Shown piece by piece: positions 1 through 5,977 of a stretch of 22,840 bases of DNA. The notes below the pieces were generated by a model. That model was not told where the DNA came from and searched no databases. It was given only the letters and a program-made list of their open reading frames with translations. The translations under genes were made by a program, and so were the position numbers. How positions within the stretch are numbered: the first letter of the stretch is position 1; each line of letters opens with the position of its first letter. This DNA is from Actinomycetota bacterium (GTDB lineage: Bacteria > Actinomycetota > Thermoleophilia > UBA2241): contig PLTW01000127.1 of NCBI GenBank assembly GCA_003164655.1, positions 11,163 through 34,002 on the forward strand, read 5' to 3'.

Positions 1-549
1 GTCGGCGCGGCGCTCACCATCGGCGTCACGCCCGTCGAGGTCAAGGAGATCGTCTACCAGGCTGTGCCCTACGTGGGCATGGGCAGGGCCTTCGAATTCA
101 TCCACGCGACGAACGAGGTCATGACGGAGCGAGGGATCCGGCTACCGCTCGAAGGGCAGTCCACGACCACACCCGAGACCCGCATGGACAAGGGGCTCGA
201 GGTCGAGAAGGAGATCGTCGGCGCGGAGGTCGTGGAGGAGCTCTACGCCTCCGCGCCCGATGACGAGGGGCACTTCCAGAGGCTACTCTCGGCGAACTGC
301 TTCGGGGACTACTACACTCGCGGCGGCATCGACGTCCGCACGAGGGAGCTGCTCACCTTCGCCATGCTCGTTTCACTGGGCGGCTGCGAGCCGCAGGCAA
401 GGGGGCATGTGGCCGCCAACCTCAACGTCGGCAACGACCGCACGGTGCTTCTGGCCGTGGTCACGCAGCTGCTGCCGTTCATCGGCTACCCCCGGACTCT
501 GAACGCGCTGCGGGTCATCGACGACGTCACCCTGAGGGCGACGGAGTAG
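1..549 (+). CDS. Carboxymuconolactone decarboxylase-family protein, C-terminal part (cut by window edge)
   Basis: The reading frame is open from base 1, so the gene starts outside the window and only its last 182 codons are visible. Two alpha-helical CMD/AhpD-like units can be seen. The end of the first reads ALTIGVTPVEVKEIVYQ and PYVGMGRAFEFI. After a linker a second begins near HFQRLLSANCFGDYY and contains ELLTFAMLVSLGGCEPQARGH and a closing PFIGYPRTLNALRVI. The twin-CMD layout is usual for this family, whose members include decarboxylases and peroxiredoxin-like AhpD reductases. In the second unit the redox CxxC is absent: only one Cys (GGCEP) precedes the His (RGHV). A simple AhpD-type thiol mechanism is therefore unlikely for that unit. 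The substrate cannot be told. The GTG at 64 is internal, not the start. Repeat copy A lies just downstream. Confidence 0.85.
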   Translation, partial: VGAALTIGVTPVEVKEIVYQAVPYVGMGRAFEFIHATNEVMTERGIRLPLEGQSTTTPETRMDKGLEVEKEIVGAEVVEELYASAPDDEGHFQRLLSANCFGDYYTRGGIDVRTRELLTFAMLVSLGGCEPQARGHVAANLNVGNDRTVLLAVVTQLLPFIGYPRTLNALRVIDDVTLRATE

Positions 550-657
550 TTGCGCCCGGGGCAGGCAGTCGAGATTGAAGTCGCAGGAACGCGTGCGCGT
601 GGTAACGTGAGGTCGTCTCATGGAACGACACATCACGATGTCATTTGCTCACCAGCC

Positions 658-815
658 GCTGAACTTCAAGACGCAAGATCGAGAGCTGTCTAGTTGGGTC
701 CACCACGTCGTCATTTCGATAACGTTTCTCGCTGCAAATCGCAGAAGTCAGCCCCACCGGTCGCCTACCCGGTCGCTCCCGACCTCGCTACCCGCGTCGG
801 GGGAGATTCCGATCG
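658..815. repeat. Dispersed direct repeat, copy A (core 658-706 plus ~110 bp conserved flank)
   Basis: The core 658-706 matches copy B (2204-2251) at 42 of 48 positions and copy C (4607-4655) at 41 of 48. To the right, copies A and C keep diverged similarity to about 815 and 4775; for example both contain TCGCCTACCCG followed by TCGCTC. Read on the minus strand the core is VDPTRQLSILRLEVQRLV followed by a stop, a truncated N-terminal stub. Differences among copies in the LRLEVQ stretch fall on third codon positions. The right flank would be that gene's upstream region, and contains a degenerate form of the palindrome seen intact in copy C. Confidence 0.75.
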
Positions 816-1087
816 CCGACGCGCTGTTCGACTGACGACTGTCGCGTCAGCCCGGCAGCGTGTGAGGCCGGCGTCGAGACTGTCAGGACGCGTGACCTGC
901 GGTTGCGGTGACCGGAGGTTGTGCTGACGGGAAGTGTAGTCTGCTGGTGCCCTGCCGGGCCACTGCCGAGCATCCGCTTGGCCTTCCACGGCCCGACGTG
1001 CGGACCGGGCGGGGCTATGATGACGAAGCCGTCCGTCCTCAGCGACCGGACCGTCATCCCAGACCCCTCAGCACAGGAGCGTGACCG
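816..1087. other. Intergenic stretch with no recognised feature
   Basis: Between repeat copy A and the dehalogenase start I see no convincing gene, terminator or promoter. Short open frames cross it but lack a ribosome binding site and any recognisable protein motif. Confidence 0.5.
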
Positions 1088-1876
1088 GTGGACTTCAGCG
1101 ACTTCGATGCCCTGAGCTTCGACTGCTACGGGACGCTCATCGACTGGGAGGCCGGCATCGCCGCCGTCTTGCAGGGGTGGGCCGCAGCCCACGGCCTGGC
1201 CCTGACCAACGAGGAGTTGCTCGCGGCCTACGCGGCGCACGAAGCTGAAGCGGAGCGCGACCATCCGACCGAGCTGTACCCGCAGATCCTCGCCCGCTCC
1301 ATGCGCTCCCTCGGGGAGACGCTCGGCGTCCCTGTCGCTGACGCCGAGGCCGACGCTCTCGCGGTCTCGGTCCCCGACTGGCCCGCCTTCCCTGACTCGA
1401 GCGAGGCGCTGCAGCGGCTCTCGCGACGCTACAAGCTGATCGTCCTGTCGAACGTCGACCGCCGCTCCTTCGCCGGCTCCAACGAGCGCCTCGGCGTGAG
1501 CTTCGCGAGCATCGTCACCGCCGAGGACGTCGGCTCCTACAAGCCGTCGCCGCGCAACTTCGCGGCGCTTGCTGCGGAGGCGGCTCGCCTGGGCATCGGT
1601 GAGGGCAGGCTTCTGCACGTCGCGCAGAGCCTGTTTCACGACCACGTACCGGCCAAGGCAGCCGGTCTGCCGACGGTATGGATCGATCGCCGTCATGCGA
1701 GGCCGGGCTGGGGCGCGACTCCCGAACCGCCGGCGCCGGTCACGCCGGACTGGACGTTCACCTCGATGGCCGGCTTCGCCGACGCAGTCGATGCTGCCCA
1801 CTCGAGCCGACTCCACGACGTCGCCCTGGTCATAGCCCTGCGTCCGACCCGGGGACCATGCTGCCCGGCGGAATGA
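1088..1876 (+). CDS. HAD-superfamily type II haloacid dehalogenase
   Basis: Predicted soluble hydrolase that would remove halide from L-2-haloacids through an aspartyl ester; the true substrate may differ. All four HAD motifs are visible in the 262 residues. These are the nucleophile Asp12 in FDCYGTLIDW, Ser121-Asn122 in VLSNVDRRSF, Lys152 in SYKPSPRNF, and Asp185 in HVAQSLFHDHVPAK, the last being characteristic of the type II group. The GTG start is preceded by AGGAG at about 8 bases. The family is usually 220-240 residues long. The last ~25 residues (from about DAAHSSRLHD) have no family resemblance and overlap a minus-strand integrase relic, so the native 3' end may have been replaced. The gene lies between repeat copies A and B and is probably horizontally acquired cargo. 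Confidence 0.88.
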   Translation: MDFSDFDALSFDCYGTLIDWEAGIAAVLQGWAAAHGLALTNEELLAAYAAHEAEAERDHPTELYPQILARSMRSLGETLGVPVADAEADALAVSVPDWPAFPDSSEALQRLSRRYKLIVLSNVDRRSFAGSNERLGVSFASIVTAEDVGSYKPSPRNFAALAAEAARLGIGEGRLLHVAQSLFHDHVPAKAAGLPTVWIDRRHARPGWGATPEPPAPVTPDWTFTSMAGFADAVDAAHSSRLHDVALVIALRPTRGPCCPAE

Positions 1877-2252
1877 GAGGACTTCAGCGAGTCTGGCCGC
1901 GTCGACCTGCCAGCGAGACGCCGTTGTCGCGTGCCGCTGAACATCCTCGAGGACCTTCTCCTCGGCCCGTTCCAGCGCGGCCCGCGTCACCTCGTCGAGG
2001 CCGGCGACCGCCTTCGCCCGAGCGGCGGTGGTGAGGCGCACGTAGTGCCGCGGCGTGGTCGCCGGGTCGGAGTGGGCTGCGCCAGCCCCAGTTCGCGCTG
2101 AAGCGGTAGGCGAACGCCGGGAAGGTCGGCTGCACATGACTGGCAATCCCCCATCGGTGGCGGGGGTCCGCCTTCTCTGCCAAGCGATCCGCGTCCACCA
2201 GACGTTGGACTTCGAGGCGCAAGTTCGAGAGCTGTCTAGTTAGGTCCACCAA
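1868..2252 (-). pseudogene. Relic of a tyrosine recombinase (C-terminal box) joined to the repeat-encoded N-terminal stub
   Basis: On the minus strand, bases about 2077-1868 encode AHSDPATTPRHYVRLTTA and then an Ala/Glu-rich helical tail. This closely resembles the final His...Tyr box of tyrosine recombinases (consensus GHSDPxTTLRHYxH). Upstream, in another frame, the strand reads VDLTRQLSNLRLEVQRLVD, then DPRHRWGIASHV and FSANWGW. The frame changes between roughly 2095 and 2074. The core catalytic Arg region is missing, so this cannot be a working integrase. It is either one gene with an internal deletion plus frameshift, or two fragments fused by recombination. The start of the stub is repeat copy B. 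The relic's end overlaps the dehalogenase stop region. Confidence 0.6.
2204..2251. repeat. Dispersed direct repeat, copy B (core only)
   Basis: It carries the same ~48-bp core as copies A and C, in the same orientation. Unlike them it lacks the conserved right-hand flank: similarity stops at GTCCACCA. It continues to the left as an open minus-strand frame, VQRLVDADRLAEK, so it is the only copy whose encoded N-terminus is not cut off at LEVQRLV. Confidence 0.75.
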
Positions 2253-2298
2253 GCACTAGCATTTTGGCAGGCACTTGCGGCCACAGTCTTCGAGCCTG

Positions 2299-2598
2299 TC
2301 ACCCCTCGTGGGCGGCGGGCTCTCTTTGTGAGTTCGAGCTGTCTGGGAAGGCACCCAATCGAGACTCGAGCTCACCAACGGACGCGCTCTTGTCTACCTG
2401 AGGTGCGGTCTTTGGCGGTCGCCCTCTTCGTGGCAACTCGCCGACGTCCGTCGGCAGCCGGCCCGCCTTGAAGAGCGCGCTGCGCAAGAGGAGTTCGATG
2501 TGCGCGTTGGTGCTGCGCAGCTCATCGGACGCCCAGCGAGCCAGGGCATCGTGGACTGCCGGGTCAAGACGGACGAGCAGACTCTTTCTCTCAGGCAT
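2299..2598 (-). CDS. Ribbon-helix-helix transcriptional regulator (HicB/Arc-like)
   Basis: A 99-residue protein. Its first ~42 residues form a ribbon-helix-helix DNA-binding unit: KSLLVRLDP (beta strand), AVHDALARWASDELRSTN (helix 1 and turn) and AHIELLLRSALFKAG (helix 2). The rest is a Pro/Arg-rich, probably disordered tail (RRGRPPKTAPQ). Such proteins are often annotated as HicB-type antitoxins, but no HicA-like toxin gene is present here. The neighbour is a divergent ABC exporter, so a local repressor of that operon is the better reading. The ATG start at 2598 is preceded by GGGG, and the palindrome GGCTATAGCC (2600-2609) touches the start. This suggests self-repression. Confidence 0.8.
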   Translation of the reverse strand: MPERKSLLVRLDPAVHDALARWASDELRSTNAHIELLLRSALFKAGRLPTDVGELPRRGRPPKTAPQVDKSASVGELESRLGAFPDSSNSQREPAAHEG

Positions 2599-2599
2599 T

Positions 2600-2609
2600 G
2601 GCTATAGCC
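2600..2609. promoter_or_regulatory. Palindrome next to the RHH start codon
   Basis: GGCTATAGCC is a perfect 10-bp palindrome located between the ribosome binding site and the ATG of the RHH gene. RHH dimers bind short palindromes, so this is a candidate autoregulatory site. The evidence is the sequence symmetry only. Confidence 0.35.
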
Positions 2610-2653
2610 CCACGGGAGGCCAGGGCTGACTCCATCAGATCGGCAACCTCGAC

Positions 2654-2720
2654 TTGTTTGTCTGCAAGACGCAGCTGTAATAAACTGATATCAGATTATA
2701 ACGGTGAGCAGGTGCCGAGT
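2654..2720. promoter_or_regulatory. Overlapping divergent promoters with a shared palindromic operator
   Basis: This is the most AT-rich patch of the region. On the plus strand TTGTTT (2654-2659) and TAATAA (2678-2683) are 18 bases apart and point to the ABC genes. On the minus strand a perfect TATAAT (complement of 2695-2700) has TCGACT 17 bases upstream and points to the RHH gene. Between the two -10 boxes lies the perfect palindrome CTGATATCAG (2685-2694), at the expected start points of both transcripts. A repressor bound there would block both. Confidence 0.55.
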
Positions 2721-2743
2721 CGAGGTGCCTCGAGGAAGAGCCA

Positions 2744-3739
2744 GTGGACCGACGAGCAGCGACGAAGGAATCACGAACAGCGACCCATGCACAGGCCGGT
2801 GGCGACGCCGGTCAGGCTCTCGTTGTCGAGCGCCTTCGTAAGACGTACCCGGGGACTGTCGCGGTCGATGACGTCTCGTTCACGGTCGAAGAGGGCGAGA
2901 TCTTCGGCATCCTCGGTCCTAACGGTGCGGGCAAGACCACGACGGTCGAGTGCGTCATTGGACTGCGGACGCCCGACTCCGGCACCATCTGCGTCATGGG
3001 TTTTGATCCTGGCGTCGACCGCGATCAGGTGCATGCGATCGTGGGTGCGCAACTGCAGACGAGCGCACTCCAGCCCAGGCTGAGGGTTGCCGAGATCCTC
3101 GACCTCTACCGCTCTTTCTACCGAGATCCGGCCGATCCGGGCGAGCTGCTCGATGCGCTCGGGCTTCGTGAGAAGCGCAGCGCCTATTACAAGTCGCTCT
3201 CCGGCGGCCAGAAGCAGCGGGTCTCACTGGCCCTGGCGTTGGTCGGACGACCCAAGATCGCGATCCTTGACGAGATGACGACAGGCCTCGATCCGCAGGC
3301 GCGGCGCGACACTTGGGAGTTGATCGAGGGCGTGCGCGATCGGGGCGTCACGGTCGTCCTGGTGACCCACTACATGGACGAGGCCGAGAGGCTCTGCGAC
3401 CGCGTGGCGCTGGTTGACGAAGGACGTATCGTTGCCTTGGACACCCCGACGGCACTGGCCGAACAGGCTGGCGGCGGCAAGCGGGTGCGCTTTGTGCCAT
3501 CGCACCCTTTTGACGATCGTCTGCTGACTGAGCTTCCCGAGGTGACCGGTCTCAAGCGGTCGGGTCACCACGTGCTCGTGAACGGTAAGGACGATCTGGT
3601 CAACACCGTGATCCTCACACTAGCGGGCGCCGGAGTTACGGCCAATGAAGTCGAGGTACAGTCGGCGACGCTGGAGGACGCCTTCGTCAAGCTCACTGGT
3701 CGGCATCTCCACGAAGACGAGGAAGGGGCTCCGAGGTGA
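2744..3739 (+). CDS. ABC transporter ATP-binding protein (DrrA-like, ABC-2 exporter)
   Basis: A 331-residue cytoplasmic ATPase that powers export through the permease encoded next. Motifs in order: Walker A GPNGAGKTT (58-66), a Q-loop near residues 103-105 (VGAQLQTSAL), signature LSGGQKQR (152-159), Walker B IAILDE (172-177), D-loop GLDP and switch His209 in VTHYMDE. After about residue 230 comes the extra domain usual in the DrrA/antibiotic-resistance branch, ending SATLEDAFVKLTGRHL. The GTG start has AGGAAGAG just upstream. The first ~24 residues are a non-conserved lead. The stop overlaps the permease start by four bases, so the two are translationally coupled. The substrate is unknown; related systems export hydrophobic drugs or lipids. 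Confidence 0.93.
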   Translation: MDRRAATKESRTATHAQAGGDAGQALVVERLRKTYPGTVAVDDVSFTVEEGEIFGILGPNGAGKTTTVECVIGLRTPDSGTICVMGFDPGVDRDQVHAIVGAQLQTSALQPRLRVAEILDLYRSFYRDPADPGELLDALGLREKRSAYYKSLSGGQKQRVSLALALVGRPKIAILDEMTTGLDPQARRDTWELIEGVRDRGVTVVLVTHYMDEAERLCDRVALVDEGRIVALDTPTALAEQAGGGKRVRFVPSHPFDDRLLTELPEVTGLKRSGHHVLVNGKDDLVNTVILTLAGAGVTANEVEVQSATLEDAFVKLTGRHLHEDEEGAPR

Positions 3740-4518
3740 GTACTGCCGAAGACGTGCTTGTCTCCAGGCCGCCGCGGGCCGCGTTCGGCAAGCTTCTTGC
3801 CTGCGACGCCCGGCTGACGTGGAGGGAGCCGATCGGGCTGGTGCTCGGCCTGGCCATTCCGGTGGTGCTGCTCGTGGTCTTCGGCACCATATCGATGGCT
3901 CAACACAAAGCCGAACCGCAGCTCGGAGGTCTCACCGTCATCGCGGTCTACATCCCGATCCTGATCGCGTTCTCCCTTGGGATGCTCGCACTCTTTAGCC
4001 TCCCGCGTGCCTTGGTCACCTACCGCGAGTTGGGCATCCTGCGGCGCCTCTCGACGACGCCGCTGCCGCCGAGCTGGGTGCTCGCCGCGCAGGTGGTCAT
4101 CAACTTCGTGCTCGCCGTGTGGGCGCTGATCATCCTGGTTGTGGGGGGCGCCGCTGCCTTCGGAGTCGCCGCCCCCAAGAACCCGGCAGGATTCGCTCTG
4201 GCCTTTCTGCTAGCGGTCGCCGCGCTGTTTGCCATGGGCCTGTGGATTGCGGCAGTGGCCCGCAGCGCAACTGCTGCGAATGCAATGGCAGGTGTGTTGT
4301 TCTTCCCGCTGGTCTTCTTCGCCGGTCTGTGGTACCCGCAGCAGTTCATGCCGGCGGCTTTGCGCGACGTCGGTCAACTGACGCCGCTCGGCGCGTCGGT
4401 GCAGGCGCTGCAGACCGCAACCCAAGGCCACTTCCCCCCGGCTGGGCCGCTGCTGGTCATGGCCGCCTACGCTGTCGTCTTCGCCGTGCTCGCCTGGAGG
4501 TCATTTCGGTGGGAGTGA
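3736..4518 (+). CDS. ABC-2 type transporter permease
   Basis: A 260-residue integral membrane protein forming the channel half of the exporter. About six hydrophobic segments are visible near residues 33-52, 67-88, 117-143, 151-175, 183-200 and 236-254. The last loop carries FFAGLWYPQQFMP and LTPLGASVQAL, the conserved ABC-2 region between helices 5 and 6. The N-terminal cytoplasmic stretch precedes the first helix, as expected for a DrrB-type half transporter that works as a dimer. The GTG start sits in GTGA overlapping the ATPase stop, confirming a two-gene operon. No gene follows; repeat copy C begins about 90 bases downstream. Confidence 0.92.
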   Translation: MSTAEDVLVSRPPRAAFGKLLACDARLTWREPIGLVLGLAIPVVLLVVFGTISMAQHKAEPQLGGLTVIAVYIPILIAFSLGMLALFSLPRALVTYRELGILRRLSTTPLPPSWVLAAQVVINFVLAVWALIILVVGGAAAFGVAAPKNPAGFALAFLLAVAALFAMGLWIAAVARSATAANAMAGVLFFPLVFFAGLWYPQQFMPAALRDVGQLTPLGASVQALQTATQGHFPPAGPLLVMAAYAVVFAVLAWRSFRWE

Positions 4519-4606
4519 TGGCGGGGTCCGGGCGCGATCGCGGTCAGAGGGACGACAGCCAAGTCCTCGGCTCGACTCATGCTACAATGTTAGTTACCTA
4601 GTAGGA

Positions 4607-4775
4607 GCTGGACTTCAAGTCGCAAGTTCGAGAGCTGTCCGGCTGGATCCACCACCGTTGTCAGAATGACAACGTTCCCCCTGCATCAGATGGGCTTGTG
4701 ATGTCCGCTCGCCTACCCGATCGCTCGCCGTCCTTGTGCGCCCGACCTGGCGTCGGGATTCGCGCTCGAGGGCTC
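4607..4775. repeat. Dispersed direct repeat, copy C (core 4607-4655 plus flank)
   Basis: Third copy, same orientation. Minus-strand reading: TTVVDPAGQLSNLRLEVQ, then divergence. Immediately upstream of this putative gene start (4656-4674) is a clean inverted repeat, CGTTGTCA-GAA-TGACAACG. Copy A has the same spot with several mismatches. The minus-strand sequence before the start also has a G-rich run (AGGGGG) that would suit a ribosome binding site, and the expected ATG reads CTG. The copy therefore looks like a decayed promoter/operator plus gene start. Confidence 0.72.
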
Positions 4776-4903
4776 CAACGGCAAGCCGCCGCCATGGCGC
4801 AAAGTCGATGACCCTGCGCTTCGAGGCTGCTGAGCGCCGCGGGAGCAGAGCTTCATTTCAGCGCGGCTCGAGAAGCTCGCCGGCGCGAGGATGCGCGAAC
4901 GAC
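4776..4903. other. Intergenic stretch after copy C, no recognised feature
   Basis: No ribosome binding site plus plausible frame, and no strong hairpin followed by a T-run. A short palindrome, ACGACTCAGTCGT, overlaps the arr stop codon; it is too small to call a terminator. Confidence 0.4.
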
Positions 4904-5323
4904 TCAGTCGTCGTTTGGCCCGACGCCAAGTCGCTTGAGTCGCTCAAGGTTGTCTTTCATGGCTTTGAGCACTTCGGGGGAGTGCCCCTGCCAATCCGTG
5001 CACTCCCCCGTGACCCGCAGCGGCTCCCGAGAGCGGTATGACTTCGTCGGATTACCCGGGAATTTCTTGTCGGTCAGATTGGGGTCGTCCGTGATCGGGC
5101 CGGTCGGTTCCACCGTGTAGATCCTGCCGGGTCCTTCGCCGAGGGCCAGCTCTGCCCCCCAGACGGCTGCATTCAGGGTGCCGGTCAGGTAGACATAGGT
5201 CGTTCTCCTGTCTTGCTTACCGAAATTGGGGGGATGGCCGGGCTCTATCAGGTCTCCCGGCATCAGGTCGGCCTTCGTACCGTGGTAGAGCCGCTGCGAA
5301 CTCAGGTCGTCGGTGGCTGCCAC
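4904..5323 (-). CDS. arr: NAD(+)--rifampin ADP-ribosyltransferase (Arr)
   Basis: A 139-residue enzyme predicted to inactivate rifamycins by transferring ADP-ribose from NAD to the ansa-chain hydroxyl. Family hallmarks are RLYHGTKADLMPGD (His14), TYVYLTGTLNAAVWGAELA (Tyr45) and ITDDPNLTDKKFPGNPTKSY (acidic residue near 79-80). These match the His-Tyr-Asp set known for Arr. The frame is open further upstream, but GTG at 5323 is chosen: it has AGGAG about 8 bases upstream and gives the family's usual ~140-residue length, while the upstream extension is Cys/Arg-rich and unlike Arr. Arr is common both on actinobacterial chromosomes and as mobile cargo. It is divergent from the DUF1801 gene. Confidence 0.92.
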   Translation of the reverse strand: MAATDDLSSQRLYHGTKADLMPGDLIEPGHPPNFGKQDRRTTYVYLTGTLNAAVWGAELALGEGPGRIYTVEPTGPITDDPNLTDKKFPGNPTKSYRSREPLRVTGECTDWQGHSPEVLKAMKDNLERLKRLGVGPNDD

Positions 5324-5493
5324 CGGCTCGCTCCTCTCATGCTGCGCGGCTGCGCCGCCGCGACCGGACTGTCGCCGTGCCGTGAGTCGGCAGGCCGGAC
5401 ACGGGGCTACCTTTCGAGCTGGAACGGGTATGCGGGAGAAGTCATCGCCCTGGCCCACAGCGACCAGTTTGCACGAAACAAAGAGGGACGGCC

Positions 5494-5865
5494 ATGAATC
5501 CCAGTGAAGAAATCGACAATTTGATCGCCCAGAACCAGGACTGGCGCGGCGCCACGCTGGCGAAGCTCCGCAAGACCATCCTCGAGGCCGATCCCGAGAT
5601 CATCGAGGAGTGGAAATGGATGGGGTCGCCAGTCTGGGAACTCAACGGGATCATCTGTGTTGGAAACATCTTCAAGAAGCGGGTGAAGCTCGTCTTCAAT
5701 GACGGTGCGGCACTCAGTGATCCCGACAGACTCTTCAATGCCGGACTGACGGGCAATAAGTGGCGGGCTATCGATGTCTCTGAAGGCGATCACATAGAAG
5801 AAGGTGCCCTGAAGGCGCTCGTTCGTGCCGCCATAAGCTTTAACCAGGCAAAAGGCCATAAGTAG
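5494..5865 (+). CDS. DUF1801 / YdhG-like protein
   Basis: A 123-residue soluble protein. It has the fold pattern of the DUF1801 family: an N-terminal helical part (ATLAKLRKTILEADPEIIEEWKW), a central beta region (GSPVWELNGIICVGNIFKKRVKLVF) and a closing segment with IEEGALKALVRAAISFNQAK. The family has no established biochemical role; some members resemble iron-chaperone frataxin-like folds. The start has AGAGGGA about 7 bases upstream of the ATG. It is divergent from arr, with ~170 bp between them. These small genes are frequent in accessory DNA, in keeping with the surrounding patchwork. Confidence 0.82.
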   Translation: MNPSEEIDNLIAQNQDWRGATLAKLRKTILEADPEIIEEWKWMGSPVWELNGIICVGNIFKKRVKLVFNDGAALSDPDRLFNAGLTGNKWRAIDVSEGDHIEEGALKALVRAAISFNQAKGHK

Positions 5866-5977
5866 GGCTCTCGATGGGCGAGGTCGGGGGGGATCTACCG
5901 TGAACGGCGGCGGGCGCACCAGCGCTCGGCATCTGAGCCTGGGTGCGTTGCCCGGGTACTCGCAGGCAAAAGGGAGA

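Noticed and set aside
658..706. Repeat core as an integron attC site, because it contains GTTGGGT or GTTAGGT (GTTRRRY)
   Set aside because: No matching RYYYAAC with inner L sites is found at the right distance on either strand. Copy C lacks GTT, and copies A and C stay similar beyond the would-be crossover point.
2299..2598. Toxin-antitoxin pair based on the HicB-like protein
   Set aside because: No HicA-like or other toxin gene lies next to it; the adjoining genes are an ABC exporter and debris.
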